A stretch of 64,000 bases of DNA, taken from assembly GCF_002243045.1 (NCBI RefSeq), contig NZ_MBKP01000005.1:1-64000 (forward strand), given 5' to 3'. The position numbers were made by a program, and so were the translations under genes. Shown in pieces: positions 9,534-21,635 of this stretch. Source of the stretch: Methanolobus psychrotolerans. GTDB lineage: Archaea > Halobacteriota > Methanosarcinia > Methanosarcinales > Methanosarcinaceae. How positions within the stretch are numbered: the stretch's first letter is position 1; the number at the start of each line of letters is the position of its first letter. Under the pieces are notes generated by a model. That model was not told the DNA's origin. It saw only the letters and a list, made by a program, of their open reading frames with translations, and made no database searches.

Positions 9534-10100
9534 TTATTGTTCTTTTTCTGCGGATGGCTTTTTAGCCTCTTCGAGCCATTCGAATTTACCCAGGGAATGC
9601 TGGCGCATTGTAAGTCCTATCTTACTTTCCCTTGGATCTCTCTCATTGATGCTCACCGCAACTATACGTGCCCTTACTTTGTCTCCTTCGGCAAGTGACC
9701 TGCCGCCAGTCTTACTGACAAGTCTTCCATTCTTGCCGTCATATGACATGAAGTCATCAGTAACCTGACTCACGTGAAGGAGTCCGTCCATAGCTCCAAT
9801 ACTGATGAAAGCTCCAAAGTCAACGGTTTCAACAATTTCTCCTTCTATGACTTCCTGTATCGTTGGTACAAATACGATCGCTTCAAACATTGCATCGTAA
9901 TATACAGCACCATCTCCTACAAGGATATGTCCTTCTCCTATCTTATCTATCTGGGTGATGGCAACGATTGCTCCTATCTCTTTGTCTATCCTGCCTTCAA
10001 GTTTTTTTCTCAAAGCATTCTTGACATTTTCGTTAACATCCTTGCCTAAAAGATCGGGTGCAACGCGAATTGTATCGGCAAGTTTCATCTTTTTGTACAT
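9534..10100 (-). CDS. rpoE1: DNA-directed RNA polymerase subunit Rpo7 (E')
   Basis: MYKKMKLADTIRVAPDLLG... S1-type domain; start moved to the internal ATG relative to the ORF track. Confidence 0.93.
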   Translation of the reverse strand: MYKKMKLADTIRVAPDLLGKDVNENVKNALRKKLEGRIDKEIGAIVAITQIDKIGEGHILVGDGAVYYDAMFEAIVFVPTIQEVIEGEIVETVDFGAFISIGAMDGLLHVSQVTDDFMSYDGKNGRLVSKTGGRSLAEGDKVRARIVAVSINERDPRESKIGLTMRQHSLGKFEWLEEAKKPSAEKEQ

Positions 10101-10177
10101 GGTGACTAACTCCAATAATCCTGTATCATTAGCCTTTAACAACTTATATGATTTTAAACTGATCTCTTATGTGATCA

Positions 10178-10546
10178 TTACGATATTATCTCAAGCCTGT
10201 TCTTCTGTCGCAGACATATGACCGAAATGTTTCTGTTTTCCAGCCTTTTCCTAAGTCTGATATCATTTGTGAGCACAGATGCGGCAAGACTGGTTGCAAG
10301 GTCTAGAATGATATCATCTGCGTGTCCGTCAGCAGGGATTATCTCGCATCTGTCTACCATTGACCGTGCAACCTTTGCAGCTATTCTGTCCTGACCCTTG
10401 AGATTATGTGTCAGAATGTCCAGTTCGTTGATAACGGATGTAGGGACTAGATAGTTATCATACCCTAATCTTTTCAATTCTTCAAAGATATCAACATTGA
10501 ACTGGACCGGTATCATCAATGCGTTAGTATCAATAATTACCTTCAA
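10178..10546 (-). CDS. PIN-domain protein (Fcf1/VapC9-like)
   Basis: [24 protein letters not shown]...; invariant acidic residues; adjacent to aIF2-gamma. Confidence 0.85.
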   Translation of the reverse strand: MKVIIDTNALMIPVQFNVDIFEELKRLGYDNYLVPTSVINELDILTHNLKGQDRIAAKVARSMVDRCEIIPADGHADDIILDLATSLAASVLTNDIRLRKRLENRNISVICLRQKNRLEIIS

Positions 10547-11796
10547 TCCTTAATAACTCCTACACCTATTAGGCGCCAGCGTGAACCTACACGCCTGCTG
10601 ATAGCTACAGTGGAGCCTATCTCTGCACATACAGGTCTCTTCAACTTAACCTCAGCAATATCTTTGCGGGCACTTGTGACAACACCTACTGTGGTGGCTG
10701 TACCAACATTTAACATAAGTGGCTCACTGGTTTTTATAGGGCCGATCTCTTCTTCATCAGAAACCCCTACTACTCTTTCCAGCAGATGAAGCTCAAGTTT
10801 GAAATCATCATGTGTAGGTGGCAATGTTCCTGGCAGACCAGCAACTTGTCCTGTCAGTGAATCACTTTTTGTAAGTGTCGGGTCAAGAGTTGTACCGACA
10901 GCGAGCAATCCTCCGGGAGTTGCTTCTTCCACATGGTCCTTGCCTGCAATTATCTTTGATATCTTTGTTTTGATTGGTACCCATCGTGTACTTCCATCAC
11001 TTTCAACCTTCATACCGGGTCTGATTTCAAGTTCATCATCAGGGTGCAGGACACCTTCTGTAAGTGTGCCTCCAATGACTCCGCCTGTTATCCTATTTAT
11101 AGGTGTTCCCGGTTTGTTAATGTCAAAAGACCTTGCAATAAGCATATGCGGGTGTTTATCGATTTTGTGCACAGGGGTTGGGATCATTTTTTCCATCGCC
11201 ATGATAAGTGCATCAATGTTAATGTTCTGTTGCGCTGAAATTGGTACGATTGGTGCACCTTCGGCAACTGTGCCTTTAACAAATTCCTTAATTTGGTGAT
11301 AGTGTTCGATGACTTTTTCCCTGGAAACAAGATCTATTTTGTTCTGTACAACGACAATATTCTGGATGCCTACAATGTTCAGTGCCATCAGGTGTTCTTT
11401 TGTCTGAGGCTGTGGGCATGTTTCATTTGCTGCGATAACCAGTATCGCACCATCCATTATAGCTGCACCGGATAACATAGTTGCCATCAATGTTTCGTGG
11501 CCAGGTGCATCTACAAATGACACTGTCCTTATCTCTTCTGATGGTTCGCCGCATCCTTCACATGTATCTTTGACTGTATAACACTGGGGTTCTGGGCAGT
11601 TAGGGCATTTTCTGAAAGTAGTGTCGGCGTATCCTAGTCTGATAGATATTCCACGCTTCATCTCTTCACTATGTGTGTCTGTCCATACTCCTGACAGCGC
11701 GCTGACAAGTGTGGTTTTTCCGTGGTCGACATGACCTACCATGCCGATATTAACACAAGGTTGACTCAATTTTTGATTTCCCTCCCGGTTGGGCAA
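10543..11796 (-). CDS. eif2g: Translation initiation factor 2 subunit gamma
   Basis: [41 protein letters not shown]. Confidence 0.97.
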   Translation of the reverse strand: MPNREGNQKLSQPCVNIGMVGHVDHGKTTLVSALSGVWTDTHSEEMKRGISIRLGYADTTFRKCPNCPEPQCYTVKDTCEGCGEPSEEIRTVSFVDAPGHETLMATMLSGAAIMDGAILVIAANETCPQPQTKEHLMALNIVGIQNIVVVQNKIDLVSREKVIEHYHQIKEFVKGTVAEGAPIVPISAQQNINIDALIMAMEKMIPTPVHKIDKHPHMLIARSFDINKPGTPINRITGGVIGGTLTEGVLHPDDELEIRPGMKVESDGSTRWVPIKTKISKIIAGKDHVEEATPGGLLAVGTTLDPTLTKSDSLTGQVAGLPGTLPPTHDDFKLELHLLERVVGVSDEEEIGPIKTSEPLMLNVGTATTVGVVTSARKDIAEVKLKRPVCAEIGSTVAISRRVGSRWRLIGVGVIKD

Positions 11797-12014
11797 TATT
11801 CTAAAAGTGTAATAAATTTAGTATGGGTTAAAGTTTAATAGATTACCTATTTAGATTTGTGGTGTATCATTCGATTAATCATATTTAAATGATTTCGAAC
11901 AAACCAGAAAATGCAAATACTATGGTATGGCAAACCATGCCTTATTCTTTTAATGATGTATATACCTTACTATGGCATATACTACTTAAAGAATAGCACC
12001 TGTAAATACTGTTT

Positions 12015-12791
12015 TCACAGTAAAGGCCCCAGTGCACCTTTTATCATTTCATCCCTCTGGAATATCTTCTCTATTTTTATACCTTCGTGTGTGATCTTGA
12101 AGTTAAGAGGTTCCAGTGAAAGATAAGTACATCTCATTTTAGGAATATACATTTGGCGCATGCCTTTTCCGGTTATAGGGTCCCGGTCCATGAAAAGTTC
12201 TATGTTTCCAAAGGATGTGTGTTGTGCGATGGCATGTTTAACTCTTGATTCTTCATGGCCTATTAAAAAAAGAGTGGTACACTTTTTAGCAAAAAGAATA
12301 TCATTGATTGTAAAAAATTTGTCCGCAAATTCTTCTGTGCTGTGATAGAGGGACAACATGTCAAGATTATCTATTACTACTATTTCCACGTCATCAGGTA
12401 TGTCTTGCACGTTCTGGACACAATCTTTTTCCAGGAAACCTATTCCTGTCCCATGTCTTGCAGCATTGTAGATCTTGTTTGTACGCGTTTCAAAAGCTTT
12501 CTTTATAAAGAGGCTTCCTTTATCAATACATGCCTGAAAATCGATTCCTATGCTCAGAGCCTGTTCCAGAAAACTCTCTACGTTAACATGAGTAAGCATA
12601 AGCATGCACTTTTTTCCGTCTTTGCATGATTTGTAAAGGAAATGGGTTGCAAGAATTGTTTTCCCTGAACCAGGGGGACCACTTATCAGGATGCCTTGCT
12701 GTAGTGGATAACCTCCTTCCAGTATTCCATCCAGTTCTTTTATTCCGGTTGGGACTCTATTGATATTCATGAGCAGTACTATTATACACAC
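12015..12791 (-). CDS. KaiC/RadA-like RecA-superfamily ATPase
   Basis: RVPTGIKELDGILEGGYPLQQGILISGPPGSGKTILATHFLYKS. Confidence 0.85.
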   Translation of the reverse strand: MCIIVLLMNINRVPTGIKELDGILEGGYPLQQGILISGPPGSGKTILATHFLYKSCKDGKKCMLMLTHVNVESFLEQALSIGIDFQACIDKGSLFIKKAFETRTNKIYNAARHGTGIGFLEKDCVQNVQDIPDDVEIVVIDNLDMLSLYHSTEEFADKFFTINDILFAKKCTTLFLIGHEESRVKHAIAQHTSFGNIELFMDRDPITGKGMRQMYIPKMRCTYLSLEPLNFKITHEGIKIEKIFQRDEMIKGALGPLL

Positions 12792-12892
12792 AATTATATA
12801 AAAAGGCTATTATTCACAGGTGTATATTAATTTAAAGTAAAGAACAAAAAAAGGAGTCTGAACATTGGTTCAGACTATAGTATTAAGCCAGT

Positions 12893-14077
12893 TCACGTTA
12901 TTATCTTCTCAAGCTTATCTGTCTCAATAGCCCTTCTGATCTCAAAGGCAACGCGGCGACCAGTGCTCATTTGCTTTCTCCAGGTGGTGTTCCCGTATGG
13001 GTGTCCGACTGACATATGTACATTTGTTCCACCGCCAACCCTGGGTGCTACATCATATATGTAGAAGTTCAGGTCCTTGTCAACACAGGTCTGCAGGCAG
13101 AACGGACCAATAACTCCGGGGTCATAATACTTGTTTGCCGCTTCTATGTATTTCTCGGAAAGCCTGAATACTTCTTCAAGAAGAGATTCCCTCAGGGTTG
13201 CAGAGTTGTGGCCGCAGACGGTGTATTCCGGCGTGAGCTGGTGCTCTGCAAGTGTCATCTGTTGTGGTGCAGGCAGACGAACATGTCCGTCCAGACTTGT
13301 TTCAAATCGCCAGTCAACACCAAGGATCTCAAGTTTGTTCATCTCTGTTTCGATGGGTGAATAAAACATGTCAAAGTTGAATACAGGACCTATCACATAA
13401 CGTTCAATTCTTGCATTGTCAAGTGCATCCTGAGTAATGACTCCTTGTTTCAGGAGGGATTGTGCTTTTTTCTGGTATTCCTCATAGGTTCCTGCTGTGA
13501 AGAATCCTCTTTCCAGCTTTTTTACTGCATGAGGGAGTTTTACCATCACAAGTTCCTCTATATCTTGCGGGTCATTGATTCTCTCAGGGAAGGGCAATCC
13601 TGCTTTTTCAAGTAGCCAGTAATAGTCACGGTCTATGCCTCTCTCCTCACTGCGAAGCATGTTCCTGCTTCCTACAAGAGGTACTTTGAAGTCATTTTCT
13701 ACTTCATCGATGCCGCAATAGGATGTAAAGGAACGGTTAGGTATGAAAAGTACATTTTCTTCAACTAGTTTTTTCTGGTTCTCAGGCTTTGTGACCTCGT
13801 TGAACTTCTTCAATGAAACGTACTCATCCACAATACCACGGATAATTTTGCCATTGCTGTCCCTCTGTGACTTGAAGTACTCTGTGTATGTCTTTTCACG
13901 GCCCTGCTGGCATACTGCAAATGTCCTGAAATTCTCTTCAATTGCACCGTCAAAGACATCAAGTGCTGAGTGTGATGCTACAGCACCTATCTTTACCTTA
14001 TCCAAATCATAATTTTCAATGATCTCTGCGATCTCTTTTCTGTCTATCATTATTTGCCCTCGGTTTTTTCCAGACAT
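12893..14077 (-). CDS. purP: PurP: formate-phosphoribosylaminoimidazolecarboxamide ligase
   Basis: IGAVASHSALDVFDGAIEENFRTFAVCQQGREKTY ... YDVAPRVGGGTNVHMSVGHPYGN. Confidence 0.9.
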   Translation of the reverse strand: MSGKNRGQIMIDRKEIAEIIENYDLDKVKIGAVASHSALDVFDGAIEENFRTFAVCQQGREKTYTEYFKSQRDSNGKIIRGIVDEYVSLKKFNEVTKPENQKKLVEENVLFIPNRSFTSYCGIDEVENDFKVPLVGSRNMLRSEERGIDRDYYWLLEKAGLPFPERINDPQDIEELVMVKLPHAVKKLERGFFTAGTYEEYQKKAQSLLKQGVITQDALDNARIERYVIGPVFNFDMFYSPIETEMNKLEILGVDWRFETSLDGHVRLPAPQQMTLAEHQLTPEYTVCGHNSATLRESLLEEVFRLSEKYIEAANKYYDPGVIGPFCLQTCVDKDLNFYIYDVAPRVGGGTNVHMSVGHPYGNTTWRKQMSTGRRVAFEIRRAIETDKLEKIIT

Positions 14078-14128
14078 TGTATTTACTATTAATAAACCTG
14101 TTCACGTCACAAATGTTTGGCTGGAATC

Positions 14129-14734
14129 TTAAATACCGGTTATCATGTAAATTACTATAGGTGTTATGAAAGTCTCTATTACAGCTGCAAGAAATATCAG
14201 CGGAAACAGCCAGTGAAGATAGAACTTGATTCCCCGGATGATCTCTGCTTTAAGGTCTGCAGGCTCTGAACGAAGTGTCTGCAATGCCACATAGCCGATC
14301 TTCATCCCAATGGCAGATGAGACTATCAGCATTGGTATTTCGATTATGCCATGAGGTGTCAGGCCTGCTATTATGAACAGTGTCCCATTTTCAACTACCT
14401 GGAAATGCGCAAAGACGCCCAGGACAAAACCGTTCAGTACCAGAAATCCAAATGGGATTATGCCCAGAGCAAAACCCAGCAGCACCGCGAAAAACATTTT
14501 CACAGCATTGTTCACAAATATCAGCAGCATTATCTCTAAAGGCGAAAGACCCTTAATCATTTCTGCGAGTTCTTCCAGCCCTGAAAGTGAATCCAGTGCA
14601 TATGAAGGGTTGATTGTGTAATAGGCGTAACCTGTAATAGTTGACAATACAAAGATTAACAGGCTGGTCCATATGAATGGTTTCAACTCGTGAACGTATG
14701 TCCTGAATCTCTCTCTTGTATTTTCGTCGTGCAT
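14129..14734 (-). CDS. SpoIIM/DUF95 family membrane protein
   Basis: LLGFALGIIPFGFLVLNGFVLGVFAHF ... GLTPHGIIEIPMLIVSSAIGMKIG; start at MHDENTRERF. Confidence 0.85.
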   Translation of the reverse strand: MHDENTRERFRTYVHELKPFIWTSLLIFVLSTITGYAYYTINPSYALDSLSGLEELAEMIKGLSPLEIMLLIFVNNAVKMFFAVLLGFALGIIPFGFLVLNGFVLGVFAHFQVVENGTLFIIAGLTPHGIIEIPMLIVSSAIGMKIGYVALQTLRSEPADLKAEIIRGIKFYLHWLFPLIFLAAVIETFITPIVIYMITGI

Positions 14735-14738
14735 TGGC

Positions 14739-15584
14739 TTAGACTCCGAATGCCATCCTGATGGTGTTCCTGCATGCAGGCGATAATCCAAGGACTATGA
14801 TGACAAGTTTCAGAAAGGTCTTTAATGTCTGTGATTCTTCATCCTCTTCAAAATGATTGTCAAGTAGATATAGTACCGGGATGAATATAGATAGTTTTAA
14901 CGGATACATAACAAATGCAGTACCTGTAATATCTATTAAATATGCTGGAACCACATGCTTTTCGTAATATCCGAGAAAATCGATTCCTGCAATGGTAGAA
15001 GATGCATCCATGAGATGAACCCATAGTATTGTTATATTGGTTTTGCTTCGGAGTAGATCAAAACCTATACGGTCGAATACGATTTTTATAATATATACTA
15101 TCATGCTTGCCGCACATATGACAAAGACTGGTACCCAGGGAAGAACCAGATCTTCAAGGTAGAACAGGACTACAAGATTTGCCACAAGCCATGCAATCCC
15201 AAAGCCTGCAAAGTTCTTCCGGTAGTCTCCGCTGCCTTTTGCCTTTACGAGCCATTTTGAAAGAACAAGGAAGAACACTGTTATTACAAAGACTACAAAA
15301 TAGATATTTGGAGTTATGAATAAGTAACTTGCCGGAGGTGTGAGTATTCCAGTATCCTCTATAACCCTGAGAGATGAACCTGCAAGGATAAAAGGGATTA
15401 CTGATGCAGTAAACTTATCATCTATCTTTATATCCAGTTTTTTCAACAACTTTACAACGCCGAAAATACAGATTCCCAGCAAAATAGCCCATGTAACCGT
15501 ATTAACGATATTGTAGCCACTATCATGTAAAATAGGGTCTATGTAATAATCATTAATGAATCGGGTAACTTTATCTATTAATGG
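14739..15584 (-). CDS. DUF63-like polytopic membrane protein
   Basis: GSSLRVIEDTGILTPPASYLFITPNIYF ... LWVHLMDASSTIAGIDFLGYYEKHVVP; start at MPLIDKVTRF. Confidence 0.8.
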   Translation of the reverse strand, partial: PLIDKVTRFINDYYIDPILHDSGYNIVNTVTWAILLGICIFGVVKLLKKLDIKIDDKFTASVIPFILAGSSLRVIEDTGILTPPASYLFITPNIYFVVFVITVFFLVLSKWLVKAKGSGDYRKNFAGFGIAWLVANLVVLFYLEDLVLPWVPVFVICAASMIVYIIKIVFDRIGFDLLRSKTNITILWVHLMDASSTIAGIDFLGYYEKHVVPAYLIDITGTAFVMYPLKLSIFIPVLYLLDNHFEEDEESQTLKTFLKLVIIVLGLSPACRNTIRMAFGV

Positions 15585-15772
15585 CATTATAATCACAGCA
15601 GTAACATAATATAGGAATATCCTAATACCACTAACATTTAAGAGTTTATGGGAAAAGCGGAATAAATCAAGAGAAACTTCCCCATACAAAGCCTGTCATT
15701 TTTCTTACAGGCTAATATTTATTAATATCCGGTACAAACTTGATTATACTATAACATTCAATTACACAGTTT

Positions 15773-16852
15773 TTGGCAGGTATATTAGTGATCCCGACAA
15801 AAGGCAAAAAAAAATGGATGCAGTTACCAAGGGATGTTGTTGTAGGTCCTGATGTTATTTATGATGTAAAGGACGTTTGTGATGACCTGAAACTCCGTGA
15901 AGGTGCTTTTATTGTTACGGGGCATAATACTAAAAAGATAGCCGGGGATGTTGTATTTGACCTGCTCGATAAATGCGGTTATAATCCTTGCATAACGGTT
16001 TCAAATGAAGCATCCATGACCGAGGTCAAAAAAGTGGTTTCTCAGGCAGGGGAAGCGAATTCAAAGTACCTCATGGGGGTGGGAAGTGGTAAGTCCATTG
16101 ATGTGGCAAAACTTGCAGCTACACAGCTTAACCTGCCTTTCATAAGCGTGCCTACTGCAGCATCACACGATGGTATTGTGTCTTCAAGGGCTTCGATACA
16201 TGATAAAGGTAAGAAGGCATCCATAGAGGTCGATGCTCCCATGGCCGTGATAGCGGATACTCATATAATATCCAGTGCACCTTACCGTTTACTTGCTGCA
16301 GGATGCGGGGATATTATCTCCAATTATACTGCTGTTCTTGATTGGGAGCTTGCTCACAGGCTAAGGAATGAGCCTTTCAGTGAATATGCAGCGGCTCTTT
16401 CCAGAATGACAGCTCAGATACTGATGGATTCCCCGGAAGATATCAAACCAGATATGGAAAGCTCTGTGAGGATAGTTGTTAAGGCTCTGGTATCAAGTGG
16501 TGTTGCCATGAGTATTGCAGGCTCCTCACGGCCCGCTTCAGGATCGGAACATATGTTCAGCCATGCACTTGATATGGTTGCACCAAACTCTGCCTTACAT
16601 GGTGAACAATGTGGAGTAGGCACAATAATGATGATGTACTTGCATGGCGGGGACTGGAAGAAAATAAAGGAATGTCTTGATATAATCGGGGCACCGACAA
16701 CAGCTAAGGAACTTGGGATTGAAGATAGGTATATATTAGAGGCGCTTCTTGTTGCACATAAGATACGTCCGGAGAGATATACTATACTTGGTGCGGGTCT
16801 TACTCCCGAGGCTGCTGAGAAAGTCGCACGCTTAACAAAAGTGATCTCATAG
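15773..16852 (+). CDS. egsA: NAD(P)-dependent glycerol-1-phosphate dehydrogenase
   Basis: [43 protein letters not shown] ... [12 protein letters not shown]. Confidence 0.95.
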   Translation: MAGILVIPTKGKKKWMQLPRDVVVGPDVIYDVKDVCDDLKLREGAFIVTGHNTKKIAGDVVFDLLDKCGYNPCITVSNEASMTEVKKVVSQAGEANSKYLMGVGSGKSIDVAKLAATQLNLPFISVPTAASHDGIVSSRASIHDKGKKASIEVDAPMAVIADTHIISSAPYRLLAAGCGDIISNYTAVLDWELAHRLRNEPFSEYAAALSRMTAQILMDSPEDIKPDMESSVRIVVKALVSSGVAMSIAGSSRPASGSEHMFSHALDMVAPNSALHGEQCGVGTIMMMYLHGGDWKKIKECLDIIGAPTTAKELGIEDRYILEALLVAHKIRPERYTILGAGLTPEAAEKVARLTKVIS

Positions 16853-16894
16853 TCATTTAAATTATAGTCAAATTCAATTAATCAAGGTGATTAT

Positions 16895-17344
16895 ATGACA
16901 GATACTAACACTACCATTACACTTATCGGTTCAAGGCTTGCAAAAGAAGGCGGAGATTTCATATTCATGGGTGAATCTCGTGAGTGTAAGAAATGCAAGT
17001 TGAGGCGAACCTGTATGAATCTGGAGCCAGGTCGTAAGTACCGTGTTGCAAAGCTCAGGGGTGATACTGTCCACGAATGTTTCATTCATGATGGCGGTGT
17101 GCTGACAGTAGAGGTTGAAAGTGCTCCTGTTGTTGCTGCAATTGATTCCAGAAAGGCAGTAGAAGGTTCTAAGGTGAGCTACGAGTCTCCAAAATGTCAG
17201 GATTTCGATGACAGCGTATATGATATACTCTATCCCGAAGGTCTTAAGGACGGAGACAAATGCACAGTTGTAAAGGTGCTCGGTCCAATGGACGAAAGTA
17301 TGGTGCCAGGGTGTTCCCTTAAAAAGGTGGAGCTAAAATTATAG
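16895..17344 (+). CDS. UPF0179 family protein
   Basis: TLIGSRLAKEGGDFIFMGESRECKKCKLRRTCMNLEPGRKYRV. Confidence 0.85.
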   Translation: MTDTNTTITLIGSRLAKEGGDFIFMGESRECKKCKLRRTCMNLEPGRKYRVAKLRGDTVHECFIHDGGVLTVEVESAPVVAAIDSRKAVEGSKVSYESPKCQDFDDSVYDILYPEGLKDGDKCTVVKVLGPMDESMVPGCSLKKVELKL

Positions 17345-17430
17345 TTTCGTTGCGAACATCTTTTATATAAAAAGCAATTCACAGGAATAAAATGAAAAGA
17401 TCAAATTCATATTATTATAGAGGTATTTAA

Positions 17431-18057
17431 ATGTCAGGGAAGGACGGTGATGTATTCCATCATGATTTTTATACAGCAGAACGCTGGAATAACTGGATCA
17501 ACCAGGTAAAAGAAAGCAATTTCAAATTTGATGAATCCGACGAGCCCCAGGGAAAGGAAGGAGCCATCTTTGTCAACATGGAGGATGACATCATCCTTGC
17601 ATGCCTGAAGATAATTGCAAAACAGGAAAAAGGTCAGATATCCCAGGAATCTGCATTGCAATATATTGCGCAGATAAGGGACATTGCACTTGCAGAGATC
17701 GATTCTATCTCAGAGGATGCAGATATGATGATCGATTCTCTCCAGGCCTCCCTCATGGGTGGCTTTGCAGCATGTGAAGCTTATCTGAGTGGTGACTATG
17801 ATAGCAGTGTCGACATCGGGGACCTTGTAAAGGTTGCACTTGAAGCCGAATCTTCTGATGATATCGAAATCGCTCTTGGTACTATTGCAGAGATCGGTGC
17901 CCTTGTTATCAGTGGGAAGGAACTTTCGGAGAAGGTAATGGAAGAAGTTCCTTATGGTCTTGTCGCAGAATGGCTTGATGGCATTGATTCAATAGCCGCT
18001 GCAATGATAGGCTCTGACAGTTACAAGGATGATGAAGAAGACGATGGAAAGAACTAA
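17431..18057 (+). CDS. DUF2150 family protein
   Basis: YTAERWNNWINQVKESNFKFDESDEPQGKEGAIFVNMEDDIILACLKIIA. Confidence 0.75.
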   Translation: MSGKDGDVFHHDFYTAERWNNWINQVKESNFKFDESDEPQGKEGAIFVNMEDDIILACLKIIAKQEKGQISQESALQYIAQIRDIALAEIDSISEDADMMIDSLQASLMGGFAACEAYLSGDYDSSVDIGDLVKVALEAESSDDIEIALGTIAEIGALVISGKELSEKVMEEVPYGLVAEWLDGIDSIAAAMIGSDSYKDDEEDDGKN

Positions 18058-18132
18058 GTTATTCCCATTCTTTATTTTTCATCCGTATCTTTAACTTATT
18101 TTTCTCTTTTAAAATCGATATTTTGTGGTACT

Positions 18133-19512
18133 ATGTTAGACCATGCCAACATTGCAGTTCTTGACCTGACACATGCAGGCATCATCATTGCCGAAAAATT
18201 TGTGGGTCTTGGATTTAATGTAACAGCAATAGATGCTTACAGGACTGTGAATAGAAATGTTCTTAAGAGACTCGAATCAGATTACGGTATAAAAACTTCA
18301 AAAGACCCAGTGCCTGTTGATGAGTTTGACATTATAGTAAGTCCTGTACATCTGGATCCCGGATATGCCATGCTTTCAGATGCCCGAAAAAAGGACATTG
18401 AGATTATGACTCACCACAAGGCTGTTGGTATTATATTATCTATGACAGGTTCTCTTGATGATTCTACTGTAATTGAGGTCACGGGCTCGAAAGCCAAAAC
18501 CAGTTCTGCTTCCTTGCTTGCTGAAATGCTTTCAAGGAAGATGAAAGTCATACTTCATACTTCCAGAGGACTTGAATTATGGGAGCAGGGATATTCAAGA
18601 GTAGTCCACCTGGGATTAAGCATAGCTCCCGGAAGTGTGCTACTTGCGGTTGACCGGCTTGATGAACTGGGTATTGCTGCAGATTGCTATATCTTTGAAG
18701 TCTCTATTGGCCTTACCGGGTTTGCTGATGTGGGAATTATCACCACGCTGGAGCCCGATTACATGATAGCAGCTTCAACTTCCACTTCAAGTGATTCCAA
18801 AGTAACTGTGCTTTCCGATGGCAAACCGGATGAGGTCTTCTTCCTGAATGCAAGGGACAGGAAAGCACTGGAGAAATCAAAGAAGAACAACAGGACCTTT
18901 TTCACATTTAGCGATTCAGAGGGGCGAGATGCAGACCTTCAGGTGCACTTTGAGGATGATATGGCTAATACTCTAGTTTTAAAGCACAGGAATGGTAGTT
19001 TTTCCTCAGTTCTGTCGCCTTGTTACAACTCCAGGTCGTATGTAACTGCTTTTGCAGCTTCAGGTTCTGTGGCTATGTGGATGGGAGTGTCTGAAAAAGA
19101 TATCTCCTCAGTCATTGGTTCTTTTGAAGGCCTACAGGGGAGGATGCAGGAGAAGGAACTTTCCGGAAGAAAACTGATCGACAATTCCAACTCCGGTATG
19201 GATATACTTTCAGTTGAGCGCTCTTTTGACTATGCTTTAAGTAAACGAGTGGCGGGTTGTGGCAGGGTAATCCTGGTACTTGGTGAGGAAGCTGCCCAGG
19301 TTTGTGAGGGTCTGCCACCGGAGGATGTTTCGGAGTTTGTCAGGAGGCGTGGTGCGGACATTGGACAATTGGTACTTGTAGGTGAACGCATGCGGGAACT
19401 CGATCAAGATAATGTTGTTTTTGCTCCCGGACTTGAAGTAGGGCTTAAAATGGCACTTGAGGTCTCTTCACAAAAGGATATAATATTGTCGTGTGTGAAA
19501 TGTTTCAGGTGA
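18133..19512 (+). CDS. cfbE: Coenzyme F430 synthetase (Mur-ligase-like)
   Basis: Mur-ligase-like P-loop VTGSKAKTSSASLLAEML; immediately upstream of cfbD/C/B. Confidence 0.85.
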   Translation: MLDHANIAVLDLTHAGIIIAEKFVGLGFNVTAIDAYRTVNRNVLKRLESDYGIKTSKDPVPVDEFDIIVSPVHLDPGYAMLSDARKKDIEIMTHHKAVGIILSMTGSLDDSTVIEVTGSKAKTSSASLLAEMLSRKMKVILHTSRGLELWEQGYSRVVHLGLSIAPGSVLLAVDRLDELGIAADCYIFEVSIGLTGFADVGIITTLEPDYMIAASTSTSSDSKVTVLSDGKPDEVFFLNARDRKALEKSKKNNRTFFTFSDSEGRDADLQVHFEDDMANTLVLKHRNGSFSSVLSPCYNSRSYVTAFAASGSVAMWMGVSEKDISSVIGSFEGLQGRMQEKELSGRKLIDNSNSGMDILSVERSFDYALSKRVAGCGRVILVLGEEAAQVCEGLPPEDVSEFVRRRGADIGQLVLVGERMRELDQDNVVFAPGLEVGLKMALEVSSQKDIILSCVKCFR

Positions 19513-19696
19513 GGTGATTCCTTTTTTTATATCCTGTGTCTTTATACTGTTTTTTATCATATCTTTATTCTTCGTTTTTTAATCATGATTAGTGCTTTTA
19601 TACAATAAAGAACTAGATAATGCAGAAAAACATAGAGGCATTAAGTATACTATTTATTACGAAATTAAACAAATATAATAATGAGATAACTCTAAA

Positions 19697-20842
19697 GTGA
19701 TATATATGGCGGAAAACGATATCTCAATAATACACCCGCGGCCAAGTTCCATCGTAGCTGCGTTATACACATTGCGTGACCTGAATGTTGATGTTGCTAT
19801 ACTTCACGGTCCTCCCGGATGCTCATTTAAGCATGCAAGACTTCTTGAAGAAGATGGCATACATGTTGTGACCACTGCTCTTGATGAGAATGGCTTTGTC
19901 TTTGGAGGACGCGATGAACTTTCATCTTTACTTGTAAAGGTGAATAAGATGTTCAATCCCAAGCTCATTGGTGTTGTTGGTACATGTGCCAGTATGATCA
20001 TCGGTGAGGAGCTTCGAGAGCCGGTTCTGGATGCGAATCTGGATGTGCCTGTTATAGAAGTAGAAGTGCATGCAGGATACCCTAATAATACAAAAGGTGT
20101 TCTGATGGCACTTGAATCTGCTTGTGAGGCTGGCGTTATTGATGCAGTGGAGCTTAAAAGACAGAAATTCCTTCTTGAGGAAGCTACTAATGTTGAAAAG
20201 CGCCATGGTGCGGCCAGCAGGGAATATCTGGCACCTTCACGTGGAGACCTGAAGTACAAGGTTGCTGAAAAGATCATAAATCATCTGAAAGATGGCAAAC
20301 GCTGTCTTACTATTATGAATGCCAAGAAAGAGACCGGCTATATGTTCGCCGACATCACTGTTGCCATTAACGAAATGGCTGTTCATCTTGGTGTTGAAGG
20401 AAATGTCATCAATATGGCAAATGTGGATGATAATGTTGGTCTACCAAGGGTTCGCCATCATGCGACATGCATCATGAATGACTTCAGGGAAAAAGGTGTC
20501 ACTATACACGAGAACATCGGTGGCATGGATGAATACCCAATTACCGGTGAGAAGGTAAGCGAACTGATCGCTGAAAAATACAGTGACTTTGATTTTGCAG
20601 TCATTACCGGTGTTCCCCACGCGATACCCATGGACAACCTTTTTGGAATGGAGGTAATTTCTGTTACCAATGGTCCAAGGCAGGTTCTTCCTTTAAAGGA
20701 AATGGGACATGAAAATGTTATTGTGGAGATAGACCTGCATCCAAAAACACTTGGTGTGAACCACATCGTTGAGTCCGAGTTCGGAGCAACGATGCGTGAA
20801 GTTGCAAAGGATATGCTGGACGGGGAATCGGAGGCTATCTGA
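19697..20842 (+). CDS. cfbD: Ni-sirohydrochlorin a,c-diamide reductive cyclase catalytic subunit
   Basis: NifD-like; [37 protein letters not shown]; followed by the NifH-like gene. Confidence 0.9.
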   Translation: MIYMAENDISIIHPRPSSIVAALYTLRDLNVDVAILHGPPGCSFKHARLLEEDGIHVVTTALDENGFVFGGRDELSSLLVKVNKMFNPKLIGVVGTCASMIIGEELREPVLDANLDVPVIEVEVHAGYPNNTKGVLMALESACEAGVIDAVELKRQKFLLEEATNVEKRHGAASREYLAPSRGDLKYKVAEKIINHLKDGKRCLTIMNAKKETGYMFADITVAINEMAVHLGVEGNVINMANVDDNVGLPRVRHHATCIMNDFREKGVTIHENIGGMDEYPITGEKVSELIAEKYSDFDFAVITGVPHAIPMDNLFGMEVISVTNGPRQVLPLKEMGHENVIVEIDLHPKTLGVNHIVESEFGATMREVAKDMLDGESEAI

Positions 20843-21633
20843 TGACAAATAAAAGAATAGCCATTTACGGCAAAGGTGGCATCGGTAAGTCAAGTACTGC
20901 TTCCAATGTTGCAGCAGCCTGTGCCGATGAAGGCTATAAAGTAATGATAATCGGATGTGACCCAAAGAGTGATTCATCCATCACACTTCTTGGTGGTAAA
21001 AGAATACCAACTATCCTTGACCTGCTCAGGCAAAAGCTCGATGTTACTGAAAAAGACATTGTCTATGAAGGTTACAAGGGTGTCAAGTGCGTGGAAGTAG
21101 GTGGGCCTGAACCTGGTATTGGCTGTGCAGGACGCGGTATTATTGTTGCCATACAGAAACTCAAGCAGGTATGCAAGTCCATAGAAGATATGGATCTGAT
21201 CATTTATGATGTTCCGGGAGATATTGTGTGCGGCGGCTTTGTTGCGCCGATACGCAAGGGACTTGTGACTGAGGCTTATATCCTCACATCAGGTGAATAC
21301 ATGCCATTATATGCTGCAAACAACATTTGCAGGGGGCTTGCAAAGATAGATACCAAACTATCTGGTATTATCTGCAATTCCAGAAGTGTCACCAGGGAAG
21401 AGGAGATAGTAAGGAAGTTCTCAGAGGAGATTGGCAGCAAACTTATGGTTTTCATACCAAAGGAGCAGGTTGTTCAGGACTGTGAAAGGGATGGTTTCTC
21501 GGTGCTTGAAAAAGCTCCTGATTCGCCGGTTGCAGGTGTCTATCGTGAGCTTGCGCACGCTATTATGTCCAACGACAGTTCGGTTATGCCTACAGCTCTT
21601 GAAGATGAAAGGCTGCGTGAGCTTACACGTTAA
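20842..21633 (+). CDS. cfbC: Ni-sirohydrochlorin a,c-diamide reductive cyclase ATP-dependent reductase subunit
   Basis: NifH-like: [41 protein letters not shown] ... [11 protein letters not shown]. Confidence 0.92.
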   Translation: MTNKRIAIYGKGGIGKSSTASNVAAACADEGYKVMIIGCDPKSDSSITLLGGKRIPTILDLLRQKLDVTEKDIVYEGYKGVKCVEVGGPEPGIGCAGRGIIVAIQKLKQVCKSIEDMDLIIYDVPGDIVCGGFVAPIRKGLVTEAYILTSGEYMPLYAANNICRGLAKIDTKLSGIICNSRSVTREEEIVRKFSEEIGSKLMVFIPKEQVVQDCERDGFSVLEKAPDSPVAGVYRELAHAIMSNDSSVMPTALEDERLRELTR

Positions 21634-21635
21634 GG

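Noticed and set aside
11926-11945. Small hairpin GGTATGG-CAAA-CCATGCC downstream of the KaiC-like gene
   Set aside because: Seven-base stem including a G-U pair, no clear terminator context; too weak to call.
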